Virus record (IMG/VR): IMGVR_UViG_3300038558_000079
Location: 26,555-90,554 of that record
Direction: 5' to 3' (one strand)
Length of the DNA: 64,000 bases
Source of the DNA: a virus
Position 1 is the stretch's first letter. Each line of letters opens with the position of its first letter. A model generated the notes under the pieces. It was given only the letters and a program-made list of their open reading frames with translations. It was not told the origin of the DNA and made no database searches. The position numbers were made by a program, and so were the translations under genes. Shown here piece by piece: positions 1 to 7,731 of the stretch.

Positions 1-150
1 GTAAAAAACCGCATCGGGATTATTGGCTAGCTCGATTGCCCACAGGTTCCTTTGATGAAAGTGATATTCCGCGATCGCCCTCAAATCGGAATTACTTAGT
101 ATTACCCCGTGTTCGTCTTTCAGGTGTTGTATGAAGGCATCATTCGACAT
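1..150 (-). CDS. Partial hypothetical protein, cut by the window edge
   Basis: An open frame starts with ATG at 150 and runs off the left edge after 50 codons (begins MSNDAFIQHLKDEHG). Its start overlaps the stop of the tail chaperone frame by 11 nt, so it is probably translationally coupled to it. The position after a G/GT-type chaperone is where a tape measure gene usually starts, but the tape measure of this genome lies at 20878-34431. The visible part is hydrophilic and was not recognised. Confidence 0.6.
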   Translation of the reverse strand, partial: MSNDAFIQHLKDEHGVILSNSDLRAIAEYHFHQRNLWAIELANNPDAVFY

Positions 151-1020
151 TGCTGTACTCACCTTTTATCTTTAAATAATCATCTGCTGATGGTATTCCC
201 ATAATATTAACAAAAGGGTTTACTGTACTTGAATTACTTCTGGGAGTAACAAGCGTATATCCAGCACGTTCTCTCAAGTCAGATATGTACTCCTGAGAAT
301 CTTTGCTACTACCGCCAAATGCTAATCCCACACACTGGTAAGTGTTAAGTGTATCCCTAGCTTTTTGGCGGTAGTAGAATTGTCTGTATTGCTCAAATTC
401 CCAGTGCTTTAAACCCAACGCTTCGGTACGACTTAAACCGTAATAAGCAGTGAATAGTGGTAAATCCTCTATTATCCCTCTGATATAAGCTTCTGCTCTG
501 TCTCTGTAGCTACTGTTGTCTCCTTTCCCACATCATCACTTTTGGTATTTTCGGAGTTCTCTTCTAAAGCTTTATTCATTTGCTCTCTGATGCTATTAAT
601 AATTAGTGCCAGTGGAACATCCTTATTGAGGTTTTTTTTGCTTAGTTCACTCTTAATAAAAGTCAGGAAAGTGCCCGCTTTGCTTTGTGTTAATGCTTCG
701 ATATACGCAGCGTTAAGTGGTAGCATTGCTTTTACAGCTTCACCCATTTTTTGAGTAATGTTGTTGATTTCAACCTGCTCATTAACAGAGATTTCATTAG
801 AGACACTTAAATCATTAAGCTTCTTAACTAACAGTTGATATTGTTGACCGAGTACCATCAATTCTACCTGACTGCTGACATACCGTAAATTATGCGCTTC
901 GGTAATGTGGTCTGGTTTCCAACACTGAAATTCTACTTCTCCAATCCGAAAGATAAAGAAGGGTTTAACTTCATCTAGAATCTCAGCTAGTAAATCTTTG
1001 ATTGGTGCTAAAGTGGTCAT
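140..1020 (-). CDS. Tail assembly chaperone GT-like fusion made by -1 frameshift
   Basis: In lambda-type siphophages a fraction of ribosomes translating the G chaperone slip back one base and make G-T, which helps load tail tube subunits on the tape measure. Here the zero frame (1020 to 472) and a -1 frame (open from 532 to the TGA at 140-142) overlap by about 60 nt. A perfect lambda-type heptamer G GGA AAG lies at 529-523 in the right register, just after the stop (533-535) that closes the -1 frame upstream. Slippage gives about 166 + 127 = 293 residues. The -1 extension has no good start codon or ribosome site of its own (only TTG at 418), which favours expression as a fusion. Confidence 0.75.
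472..1020 (-). CDS. Tail assembly chaperone, G-like (zero-frame product)
   Basis: A 182-residue mainly helical, acidic protein placed directly after the tail tube gene, the usual site of the gpG-type chaperone. I chose ATG at 1020 because GGAG lies 8 nt upstream; a longer frame reaches back to 1119 but would overlap the tail tube gene and add an unlikely hydrophobic leader. It ends at TAA 472-474. The last 50 nt carry the slippery site used to make the longer product. Family assignment rests on position, composition and the frameshift rather than on strong sequence recognition. Confidence 0.7.
   Translation of the reverse strand: MTTLAPIKDLLAEILDEVKPFFIFRIGEVEFQCWKPDHITEAHNLRYVSSQVELMVLGQQYQLLVKKLNDLSVSNEISVNEQVEINNITQKMGEAVKAMLPLNAAYIEALTQSKAGTFLTFIKSELSKKNLNKDVPLALIINSIREQMNKALEENSENTKSDDVGKETTVATETEQKLISEG
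523..529 (-). other. Programmed -1 ribosomal frameshift site GGGAAAG
   Basis: Read on the minus strand the zero frame is GTG GGA AAG, so the heptamer fits X XXY YYZ with X = G, Y = A and Z = G. It is identical to the lambda G/GT slippery heptamer. The -1 frame opens immediately upstream (TGA at 533-535, then TGT GGG AAA). Confidence 0.75.
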
Positions 1021-1035
1021 CTTCATGTCTCCATA

Positions 1036-1066
1036 ATAAAAAGTAGGTGCATGTATTACACCTACT
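1036..1066 (-). terminator. Hairpin with T-run between tail tube and chaperone genes
   Basis: On the minus strand AGTAGGTG and CACCTACT form an 8-bp stem (plus-strand arms 1042-1049 and 1059-1066) followed by TTTTTATT. It sits between the tail tube stop and the chaperone ribosome site. It could act as a partial terminator that lowers chaperone mRNA relative to the abundant tail tube. Confidence 0.5.
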
Positions 1067-1093
1067 CCTATTATGCCATAAATTATGTAAAAA

Positions 1094-1624
1094 TTATCCG
1101 TTAGCTGTAATATCACCACGGATAACCTTAATTCCTGTCACCGGATCTGGATAGGCAACAATAGTTGTCTTGTATTCCATTTGGTCTGTTTTGCTCATTG
1201 TAAGGGTAGCCATGGTTTCAATTCCAGCATTCAGAAATGTAAACCAGTTATCCCTGTTAGTCGTTGGAATTCCACCTTCGTATAGTTTGAGTAGTACTTG
1301 GAATTTTGGCACTCTTAATCCGGTCAAGTCCCCGTATTCAATCTTACGTTTCAAGGGATCAATTGTATCCACTACATACCGCATGGGATTTGTGGCACGT
1401 CTGAAAAACTCTATGTCCATTTCAGCGATAGAGATTTCTAATTTTGCGTTAAACCCGGTAAAATATTTGTCGGCGGGTGCATCCGATGCCTGAGTTTTTA
1501 ACTCCCCTACCATATCCTCCATGGTCAGAGTACCTGCATTTAGCTGATCTTTGCTACCAATCACAAATTCGGCGGGTGTGCCTGGTGAGAGTATTACTTG
1601 TACGGGTGCTGCTTCTAAAGCCAT
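1094..1624 (-). CDS. Major tail tube protein
   Basis: A 176-residue, beta-rich protein encoded between a tail-terminator-like gene and the tail chaperones, the canonical place of the siphophage tail tube subunit. Such proteins polymerise as hexameric rings around the tape measure. The sequence has short alternating strands, no signal peptide and no cysteines, and ends in a small Ile/Gly/Asn-rich tail, compatible with a tube fold. No sheath gene is visible nearby, which favours a siphovirus. The start ATG at 1624 lies 10 nt after the upstream gene. The call is mostly positional; direct family recognition is moderate. Confidence 0.65.
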   Translation of the reverse strand: MALEAAPVQVILSPGTPAEFVIGSKDQLNAGTLTMEDMVGELKTQASDAPADKYFTGFNAKLEISIAEMDIEFFRRATNPMRYVVDTIDPLKRKIEYGDLTGLRVPKFQVLLKLYEGGIPTTNRDNWFTFLNAGIETMATLTMSKTDQMEYKTTIVAYPDPVTGIKVIRGDITANG

Positions 1625-1634
1625 TTTTTTGTAC

Positions 1635-2060
1635 CTAATAAAGTGCTAACTTAAATTGATAGAGAACCGAGGCATAGTAGAGTTCAATTGACTTCTCTAA
1701 AGTAGGCTCTATAACCCCTTCAGCTTTGATCGCTTGAATTTTTTGACCTTCCATAAAGAAGGAATTAGAGTTATTCCAACCCTCCCAAATATCTATGAGT
1801 ATTTCCTGTATCTGTCTAACAATCACCCGTTTGTGTGAATACCCAGTAAACCTAAATAAGGGGTTACTAACCTTGGTTGTAATGTAGCGTCCTATGTCAG
1901 GGTTCCCTACACTACTTATGACTACTAACCCCTTACTTAAACTCACTTCAGTTTTAACATTAGGGTGACTATCCTTAATTTCACAAATAGATACTAAAGA
2001 GTTTTGGCTATTTAGAAAATCCCAAATCTTTTTCTCTAGCAGTGAAGTTTTTGGATACAT
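1635..2060 (-). CDS. Tail terminator-like protein
   Basis: A 141-residue alpha/beta protein immediately before the tail tube gene and 1 nt after the gp10-like gene. In lambda and HK97 orders this slot holds the tail terminator (gpU-like), which caps the tube and joins tail to head. Visible pattern: an N-terminal helix, a strand-rich middle (VSLSKGLVVISSV) and a long central helix (VRQIQEILIDIWEGW), consistent with that fold. No catalytic motifs are present. The assignment is by position and size. Confidence 0.55.
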   Translation of the reverse strand: MYPKTSLLEKKIWDFLNSQNSLVSICEIKDSHPNVKTEVSLSKGLVVISSVGNPDIGRYITTKVSNPLFRFTGYSHKRVIVRQIQEILIDIWEGWNNSNSFFMEGQKIQAIKAEGVIEPTLEKSIELYYASVLYQFKLALY

Positions 2061-2061
2061 G

Positions 2062-2400
2062 TTAAGTCAGGTTATCAGTTATTACTTGTCCAATTGTCCC
2101 TAAGTTTTCGGTAATATACCCAGTGCGAACCTCTACAAAAATTGCATAATCAACATCTCGATTTATGCCTACTTCGCGTAATTCACCGGGTAAATTCACG
2201 CCACCCGCTCTGATTGTGCAAGCTATTGATGTAGGGTGAATTTCCAAGTTAACGGCGCGGGTGCTGGTGAAAAGTCGTTTGGTGTCAATTGGGGTATAGT
2301 TTTGCAATTCCTCAGCACCAGCCTGACAACCTACTAACAACTTCTCAGCTAGTAGATTCTTAAATTCCTCAACACCCTTACCGTCTACTGTGTAGTTCAT
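2062..2400 (-). CDS. HK97 gp10-like tail completion protein
   Basis: A 112-residue protein with the features of the HK97-gp10 family: an N-terminal helix (EEFKNLLAEKLLVGCQAGAEEL), the phrase NYTPIDTKRLFTST, which matches the family theme of P.DTG.L..S, and a C-terminal YAIFVEVRTGY that matches the YA.YVE.GT segment. These proteins sit in the neck or tail-completion complex. It is packed in the operon with 1 nt and 6 nt gaps to its neighbours. Confidence 0.65.
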   Translation of the reverse strand: MNYTVDGKGVEEFKNLLAEKLLVGCQAGAEELQNYTPIDTKRLFTSTRAVNLEIHPTSIACTIRAGGVNLPGELREVGINRDVDYAIFVEVRTGYITENLGTIGQVITDNLT

Positions 2401-2406
2401 CTTATC

Positions 2407-2754
2407 TTACGGCTCAATAACCATTGCCTTAAGGTTGGCAATATCAGTACCAGCAGCGGTGAAAGACACCTGACTACCTGAATTAAATGCGGTACGCGCC
2501 AAACGTCCAACTGACTTAACAGCGCCTGCACCATTGATTGCCACTACTTGGTCTGCGATCGCTAATCCAGCTACCGTGGTAGGCGTGACTAGAGTAATAG
2601 CATTATCTGTAGCAACTGTGGTTGTTGCTGCATTGGTTAGCAATAATACGGTGTTACCAGTATTATCAAAAGTGTAAGTAGTAGCAGTTGCTAGGGTAGT
2701 CCATGTAGCGGTCGTTCCTAGTTGTGACGGATTAAATGCAGTAAGTGCGGGCAT
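2407..2754 (-). CDS. Small Thr/Ala-rich virion protein
   Basis: A 115-residue, Thr-, Ala- and Val-rich beta protein without charged clusters. Its low complexity and position inside the head-tail cassette suggest a small structural protein such as a head decoration or accessory tail protein. No family motif was recognised. The gene lies between a head-closure-like gene and the gp10-like gene with gaps of 13 and 6 nt. Confidence 0.5.
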   Translation of the reverse strand: MPALTAFNPSQLGTTATWTTLATATTYTFDNTGNTVLLLTNAATTTVATDNAITLVTPTTVAGLAIADQVVAINGAGAVKSVGRLARTAFNSGSQVSFTAAGTDIANLKAMVIEP

Positions 2755-2767
2755 TGTGTTTTTCCTA

Positions 2768-3157
2768 TTATGTGAATGGAACGTTTTTACTTGTGTCTAT
2801 GTAGACGTAGTAACGGTTAGTAAGCTTGCGTTCTACGCTAACTATTACCCCTCTAAGGTTTTGATTAAGCCACTCAACGATGGCATAATTACCTAACGGT
2901 ATTTTGTCAGCATCTGTATCTCCAGTAATGGTAACGCGCCAAATTTGCGCCGAATCTATTCCAAAATCTTCTCTAGAAGCGTACCCTTTCACAGCGGGTT
3001 TTACACTTACACAATTGGTGTTTAGTAATAGGACTTTTTCAAGAGGTAAATCATCATAAGGATTAGGGTTACTTGATACCAGTTGGTAAATCTTAAGTGT
3101 CCCTATTGCACTCTCACCATAACTACTTCTGAAAATGTCTATTACATTAATGTGCAA
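2768..3157 (-). CDS. Head closure or head-tail adaptor protein
   Basis: A 129-residue beta-rich protein, between the DUF4054-like connector and later neck genes. The pattern of a strand-rich body with ITGDTDADKIPLGNYAIVEW near the middle fits a head-completion or stopper protein. The only in-frame start is TTG at 3157, preceded by GGGGG 9 nt upstream, and it overlaps the upstream gene by 16 nt. Function is inferred from order and size. Confidence 0.5.
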   Translation of the reverse strand: MHINVIDIFRSSYGESAIGTLKIYQLVSSNPNPYDDLPLEKVLLLNTNCVSVKPAVKGYASREDFGIDSAQIWRVTITGDTDADKIPLGNYAIVEWLNQNLRGVIVSVERKLTNRYYVYIDTSKNVPFT

Positions 3158-3504
3158 GTGATAAATCCCCCTACAACGCTAGCCTTAAGTTGAGTAAGTT
3201 CTCTACCGTAACTAGATAACTCCCAAGAATCTTTCGGGGTTCCTACAACAGAACCTATCTCTATGTCACCATCAATCTTGAGCTTATTAATAATGCCAGT
3301 GACAGTAGTACCTTGAGTAGCTGTTGATAGATTATGAGCAGTTAAGAGGTATCTAGCTTGTAGTGTAAATTCATCCCAAAGACTCTCCTGAATTAAAGCT
3401 TTAGAGTTAGCAAGAGTGAATACCACTTTCTCAAGTTTTACAGACTCAAATTCAGGATATACATTCAAGAACCCAATTACTTCTAGAACATCTTCAGCAT
3501 CCAT
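3142..3504 (-). CDS. DUF4054-like head-tail connector protein
   Basis: A 120-residue protein with the pattern of DUF4054 phage proteins: an N-terminal helical part, ARYLLTAHNL in the middle (family theme A..LTAHLLAL), then a Gly/Val-rich loop and a closing strand. Proteins of this slot join the portal or capsid vertex to the tail. I chose ATG at 3504, which has GAGGG about 10 nt upstream and a 1-nt gap to the previous stop; a longer frame to 3534 would overlap that gene. Confidence 0.55.
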   Translation of the reverse strand: MDAEDVLEVIGFLNVYPEFESVKLEKVVFTLANSKALIQESLWDEFTLQARYLLTAHNLSTATQGTTVTGIINKLKIDGDIEIGSVVGTPKDSWELSSYGRELTQLKASVVGGFITCTLM

Positions 3505-3505
3505 C

Positions 3506-4000
3506 TTAAGCAGCCCTCTTGAGGAGTTCAGCATTTATTGCTGCTTTCTTTTTATTGGCGGCATCAATAATTGCGTTGCGAGTTTCACCTTTTACCCATA
3601 CCTCTAAAGAGTCAATATCTTCAGTCTTCCTTACCAGGTCAAGAGCAACTGTATCCTTAAAGTGTCTATATCCCGGTGAAGATGAGTCTGGTGAATCGCT
3701 GGGTACTATTTCAATAGCTCCAATCTTCACTCTGTAGGCTACCATCGGATCTGAAAGTGCGATTTTCCAAGTATCCGCTGACACTTGAAGATTACAACCC
3801 GGTCTTAGGGTGAAACCAGGCTGAAAGTCAGCAGGTAATCCCTTTTCCTTAGTAACAGGTGGTCGTTGCCAACTGAAAGGGTAAACGTTACCATTCTTGC
3901 TAGGATTCATTATCGACTCATAAGAGTCTGTCGGTTGAGATTCCTTTTGAGGTAAATAAACTAGAGCTACCCAAGCGCTCATTGTGGCAGTTTCTGACAT
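3506..4000 (-). CDS. Head-region structural protein, unrecognised
   Basis: A 164-residue protein directly after the major capsid gene (1-nt gap). It is Pro- and Ser-rich in the middle, with a charged, alanine-rich C-terminal helix (AANKKKAAINAELLKRAA). The dense packing and location argue for a virion role, for example a head completion or capsid accessory protein. No known family was recognised. Confidence 0.5.
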   Translation of the reverse strand: MSETATMSAWVALVYLPQKESQPTDSYESIMNPSKNGNVYPFSWQRPPVTKEKGLPADFQPGFTLRPGCNLQVSADTWKIALSDPMVAYRVKIGAIEIVPSDSPDSSSPGYRHFKDTVALDLVRKTEDIDSLEVWVKGETRNAIIDAANKKKAAINAELLKRAA

Positions 4001-4001
4001 A

Positions 4002-4913
4002 TTAAATATTCTCTACAATCATAGAGTTTAGAGGTTTTAAGCAATGTACACCACCAAAACGACCTACGGTGTGAACGATTATTTCAAGGTTCACAGTTTG
4101 GGGGGGCAAGATTGTGTAGGGTTTGGCGATCGCTACATAGAATTCCTCCGGATCATCAGGTAGGATTAACATAACGTCAGTACCGTTAGTCCCCTTCCCT
4201 TTCAGGTTATTATCGCCAATAATCGATTCGATGTATCCTAATTCTCGTTGATTCTCTAGGAACATCTGCCCTATGGTTTTATCACCATAAGGGCGTGGGT
4301 TGAACAGGTAGTTATATTTGTCAGTTGGTAATACTAATTTCTTGGGTTGGGCAACTTCATTGCTTGCCAAAAAACTCACATGGTCATTTAGCATCCCGAT
4401 AATTTGATCGGGTGTAAAATTCCCATTAATTTGTACCGAGCTAGATCTACGCTGGATTGGGGTATTAAAGATTCCTGGTAATCCCGCCGCTTCATCCCCG
4501 TTGTACCCCGTAAAGTTAATATATTTGTCATAAGCAGTACGTGTTGCCTCTAACCCCTCAGACTCTAGGGCACGATTAGTAGCGCGTGCTTTATTAACCT
4601 CTTCCCAACTCCACCCACAGAAGCTACCATGAGTTTTAATTTTGTATTGTGCTGTGCGTGTTACAGTCCCTACACGATTGCCACCCTTAGCATAATCTGA
4701 GATTATGCAATTGATGCCAATGCTATCAAATTCCCTTACCTCATATACGTCTGCCCATTCGCCGTCAGGTATGATTACTAAGGGTAGAATTTGACCATTG
4801 GCTAGTTTCAATGGCGGATTTTTACGACGGTAGATTTTTGAACTTTTCGCTAGTAAGTCCTTTTCGGCAAACAATAAAGTCTCTGCATCAAAATGCGAAG
4901 TAGGCGATGTCAT
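4002..4913 (-). CDS. Major capsid protein, DUF2184-like
   Basis: A 303-residue protein with features of the DUF2184 capsid family: a central helix with repeated Ala/Glu residues (SWEEVNKARATNRALESEGL), a segment around AAGLPGIFNTP, a LVLPTDKYNYL strand and a C-terminal Pro/Gln-rich finish (PYTILPPQTVNLE). It follows a protease/scaffold-like gene and a decoration-like gene, as in phages using this capsid type. It should form the HK97-fold shell of the virion. No obvious N-terminal delta domain is seen. Confidence 0.7.
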   Translation of the reverse strand: MTSPTSHFDAETLLFAEKDLLAKSSKIYRRKNPPLKLANGQILPLVIIPDGEWADVYEVREFDSIGINCIISDYAKGGNRVGTVTRTAQYKIKTHGSFCGWSWEEVNKARATNRALESEGLEATRTAYDKYINFTGYNGDEAAGLPGIFNTPIQRRSSSVQINGNFTPDQIIGMLNDHVSFLASNEVAQPKKLVLPTDKYNYLFNPRPYGDKTIGQMFLENQRELGYIESIIGDNNLKGKGTNGTDVMLILPDDPEEFYVAIAKPYTILPPQTVNLEIIVHTVGRFGGVHCLKPLNSMIVENI

Positions 4914-4926
4914 CTTATTATTATCC

Positions 4927-5745
4927 TTACATATTTACTTTGAGAATTGCTAAGTCACCAACACTACCAGAATTTTCAAACTTAGCACCGGGAAGTACGG
5001 CGTAACCTGTCCCTGTGGCATTCCTGACAGTCCCGGCTGTGCTGTCATTGTTGTAACTGTAATAGACAGTATCAGTAGGTTTAAAAGCTGTTGTTGGTTT
5101 CACCCAAATACGACCATTACAAACTGTGTTGATAGCTTCATTGGGTAACACACCATCAACGCCGTCTTGGGATTCATGTGCATTAGTTCTAACACTGATA
5201 CCCCGCGCTACATCAGTAGCCGCAGTAGGTAATTTCCCAGTACGCGCCGAATTTGAGGTTCCGGTAGCTATCACTAATCCAAATGGGAGAATCCCCGGAC
5301 TAGCAGCGGCTGTGGTTGTTGCGATACTACTAGCACCACCAGAGACTGTTATGTTATATGAGTAAGCCGCGCCGGGTTTTCGTGAAGTCAGCACAACCGT
5401 TGTAGCCGTTGTGGTGACTGAGAAAGTGCCATAAATGACACCATTAGCTATTAATGCCGCGCCAAGTTTAGTGGCAATATCAGCGATAGTATCGTCACCA
5501 TCGCTTGTGATACCTGCGATTACATCGATGTCATTATAGTTACCCTGAATTCTCACAGAATACGGTGTATTTAATGCAGCCGTACCGATAGTAATTGTGT
5601 TTACTTGTGCCGTAGAACCGCCTTCATTTACTAGTGAAGGTGTCACAAAGTCATGTGGTGGAGCATCAACCAACATTCCCTCTAACGCATTAGGGCTATA
5701 AAGAGAGGTAGGTGTACTGAAACCTTGGGCATAAAAGTTTGGCAT
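4927..5745 (-). CDS. Capsid decoration or cement protein
   Basis: A 272-residue, Thr/Ala/Val-rich protein with few charges, two Cys and many short beta strands. An N-terminal head (ALEGMLVDAPPHDFVTPSLV) is followed by a central beta-sandwich-like part (about 45-145) and a C-terminal domain with VARGISVRTNAHESQDG and LPNEAINTV. The pattern resembles structural proteins encoded beside DUF2184 capsids in other phages. It is 13 nt upstream of the major capsid gene and 1 nt after the protease-like gene. It could stabilise the shell; this is inferred from context. Confidence 0.55.
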   Translation of the reverse strand: MPNFYAQGFSTPTSLYSPNALEGMLVDAPPHDFVTPSLVNEGGSTAQVNTITIGTAALNTPYSVRIQGNYNDIDVIAGITSDGDDTIADIATKLGAALIANGVIYGTFSVTTTATTVVLTSRKPGAAYSYNITVSGGASSIATTTAAASPGILPFGLVIATGTSNSARTGKLPTAATDVARGISVRTNAHESQDGVDGVLPNEAINTVCNGRIWVKPTTAFKPTDTVYYSYNNDSTAGTVRNATGTGYAVLPGAKFENSGSVGDLAILKVNM

Positions 5746-5746
5746 T

Positions 5747-6916
5747 TTAATTTCCGATATTTACAAAGGTTTTAAGGTATTCCTCTCGTGCTGATTGCAC
5801 GTCTAATCGCAATTTATCAATCTCAGATGTAGGTGTGGTTACTGATAAATTGGTAGCGGTTAATGCAAGTTGCGATGTGTCAACGTTATAATTCTTGTCT
5901 TCAATGACACCATCAAATCTCGCTTTAACATATTCGTCAGACAGTGAATCGCAGTTGGTAACTCTGGTATTCTTAAGGATTACCGCTGTCATCAGTTCTC
6001 TATCTGTAGCAGTATCGAGATTAAAGTCATCCGGTAAGAATCCTTCGCATTGCCGCTCTAGAGAACGTCTTTCCCTAAGTAACTTGGCGACATCTACTGT
6101 AGGTTGTGAATCCAATCTGGCTTCAATACTAGTTAGCTTCTCAGCTAAAGAATCACGGGTAGCGAGTAAGGCATCAAGAGAAGTAAAACCACTACTTGCT
6201 AGCGACTCTTTAAACTTAGCAATCTCTAATCCTAAAGAGTCACACTTAGCTGTTAGTGTCTTAATCGTTTTAGCGTCTTCACAGAGTTTCCCTTTAATCT
6301 TCTCTCCAACATCTAGGGGCAACTCTACGCTAGAGTATTCATCTAATTTAAGAGTGAGACTGGGCATAGTAACACTATATATAGGTATATCGCACGAATC
6401 CAAAGTAAGTCTGACATCCTTTCCAGCGCGTCCTTGCGGAACGATAGCTAGATGATTATATTCCCTACTTGTTTGTTGAAATGTCCCGTCAGGCAGCGGT
6501 TTACAGGTAGCCATATACCCACACGAGACTTGGTTTATGCCGCTTTCAATGGCTTTGATAGCATCGGCATTAGTAATAGTCATGATTACGCCTAAGAAAT
6601 CACCGTCAATTGTGACGATATTACTAGTCGTACCTTTGGCATACTGGTTATGATTGGTGACATCTAAAAGTACAGGAGGGTGTTCGGGTACAGTGATTGG
6701 CTTCATCTTTAAGGTGTGGTAACTATCCTTGTTAAACAACACCTCCGGAGTCACCCTTTCAAAGCGCTTCTTGCCATCAGCAGTCTGATACTCAAGAATG
6801 CCAACACGCGCTACCCTCGCATGACAATTAAGGTAGCCTTCAGGTGTTCTCTCAGCTTTAAAAATATCGCCTGTATCCAGATGAAAAATACTGTCGCTAT
6901 TGTTGTCCTCAACCAT
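5747..6916 (-). CDS. DUF2213-like prohead protease with scaffold tail
   Basis: A 389-residue protein. Residues 1-170 match the DUF2213 pattern: ERVTPEVLFNKDSYHTLKMKPITVPEHP, then GVIMTITNADAIKAIESG, QVSCGYMATC and a conserved NHLAIVPQGRAG. This domain is related to capsid maturation proteases. Residues 170-389 are charged and helical, with a likely coiled coil (LEIAKFKESL to KLTSIEARL), as expected for a scaffold fused to the protease. The ATG at 6916 is the first gene of the leftward structural operon. Terminase and portal, which usually precede it, are not in the window. Confidence 0.7.
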   Translation of the reverse strand: MVEDNNSDSIFHLDTGDIFKAERTPEGYLNCHARVARVGILEYQTADGKKRFERVTPEVLFNKDSYHTLKMKPITVPEHPPVLLDVTNHNQYAKGTTSNIVTIDGDFLGVIMTITNADAIKAIESGINQVSCGYMATCKPLPDGTFQQTSREYNHLAIVPQGRAGKDVRLTLDSCDIPIYSVTMPSLTLKLDEYSSVELPLDVGEKIKGKLCEDAKTIKTLTAKCDSLGLEIAKFKESLASSGFTSLDALLATRDSLAEKLTSIEARLDSQPTVDVAKLLRERRSLERQCEGFLPDDFNLDTATDRELMTAVILKNTRVTNCDSLSDEYVKARFDGVIEDKNYNVDTSQLALTATNLSVTTPTSEIDKLRLDVQSAREEYLKTFVNIGN

Positions 6917-6919
6917 ATC

Positions 6920-6959
6920 AGTTACCTACTACTACCATTACTCTAGTGTGATAGTAGGT
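6920..6959. promoter_or_regulatory. Inverted-repeat operator candidate in the divergent region
   Basis: TTACCTACTA (6920-6929) and TAGTAGGTAA (6950-6959) form a perfect 10-bp inverted repeat with 20 bp between arms. It lies between the capsid operon start (6916, minus) and the XRE regulator (7015, plus). It is a natural binding site for that regulator. An extended -10, TGATATACT, at 6966-6974 reads toward the regulator gene. Confidence 0.5.
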
Positions 6960-7014
6960 AATATGTGATATACTTATCTCTAGTACCCTAAAAATCCGGG
7001 AAAAACCTTTAAGT

Positions 7015-7242
7015 ATGACAACAAAATTATTAAGACCCCTTACTTCCAAGCAAGAATCTCTAGGGAAAAGAGTAAGATTGGCACGAATAGCGCGTGGATT
7101 GACACAACAACAACTAGCCGCTCTGGTTTACATTACCCAAAGTGGTATTAGTGATATTGAAAAAGATATCTCTGAACCTAGATGGACGTTAATGCTTGCG
7201 ATTATTCGGGTTCTGAAGTGTGAAATTGACTATTTTCTTTAG
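7015..7242 (+). CDS. XRE-family helix-turn-helix regulator
   Basis: A 75-residue protein that is almost entirely a Cro/CI-type HTH domain: LGKRVRLARIARGLTQQQLA, then a recognition helix around TQSGISDIEKDI, and the family finish LMLAIIRVLKCEIDYFL. It has no sensing or dimerisation domain. It is divergent to the whole structural operon and an inverted repeat lies between them, so it likely controls the capsid operon and itself. Its 3' end overlaps the convergent membrane protein gene by 41 nt. Confidence 0.8.
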   Translation: MTTKLLRPLTSKQESLGKRVRLARIARGLTQQQLAALVYITQSGISDIEKDISEPRWTLMLAIIRVLKCEIDYFL

Positions 7243-7723
7243 CATTTTGAATAGCTCTAAACTCTCTCAGGGCTATTTCTAGATTATTAATCCGGTATTC
7301 ATTTTTTGCAATACTCCCCTCGCTCAAGATGCCATTCATGCGTTCCTGATTCACACGCCCCAAGTCTAGCGCTATAGATGCGCTATTCGTACCTTGATGT
7401 GCAATTGCTTTAGTTGCATATAATTCGGCTTGAAGTAGTCCAACGTCATCCTCAGTTGCACAATTCTGTAAAGCCAAAAATAGTTGCTCGATTCTACCAT
7501 TAAGACTACTGAGTTTGGCATCTACTATACTCTCAGCATCACTTATGCGCCTGTTAATGCCTTGGGCATATTCCCAGACAAAGGGGATTAGCCCACTTGC
7601 GACACCACCTAATAATTCAATGATGTTTATCCCTAAGCTCTGGGTTACGGCTAACAGGAACGAACCCACAGTGGCACAAGCACAAAACAATAAAACCTTA
7701 CCAATAGTTATTTTAGTCTTCAT
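7202..7723 (-). CDS. Small membrane protein with coiled-coil tail
   Basis: A 173-residue protein with two hydrophobic segments near the N-terminus (about 8-28 and 31-50) followed by a soluble helical tail (55-165) with heptad-like spacing. The topology suggests a hairpin membrane anchor with a long helical domain. It follows the FHA gene by 8 nt and is probably co-transcribed with it. Holin function is possible from the topology but the long tail is unusual; no family recognised. Confidence 0.55.
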   Translation of the reverse strand: MKTKITIGKVLLFCACATVGSFLLAVTQSLGINIIELLGGVASGLIPFVWEYAQGINRRISDAESIVDAKLSSLNGRIEQLFLALQNCATEDDVGLLQAELYATKAIAHQGTNSASIALDLGRVNQERMNGILSEGSIAKNEYRINNLEIALREFRAIQNAKENSQFHTSEPE

Positions 7724-7731
7724 GTTTCAAT

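Noticed and set aside
140-418. Independent 92-residue gene starting at TTG 418
   Set aside because: It has no ribosome site and its frame is open further upstream to 532. The slippery heptamer indicates that it is the -1 extension of the chaperone.
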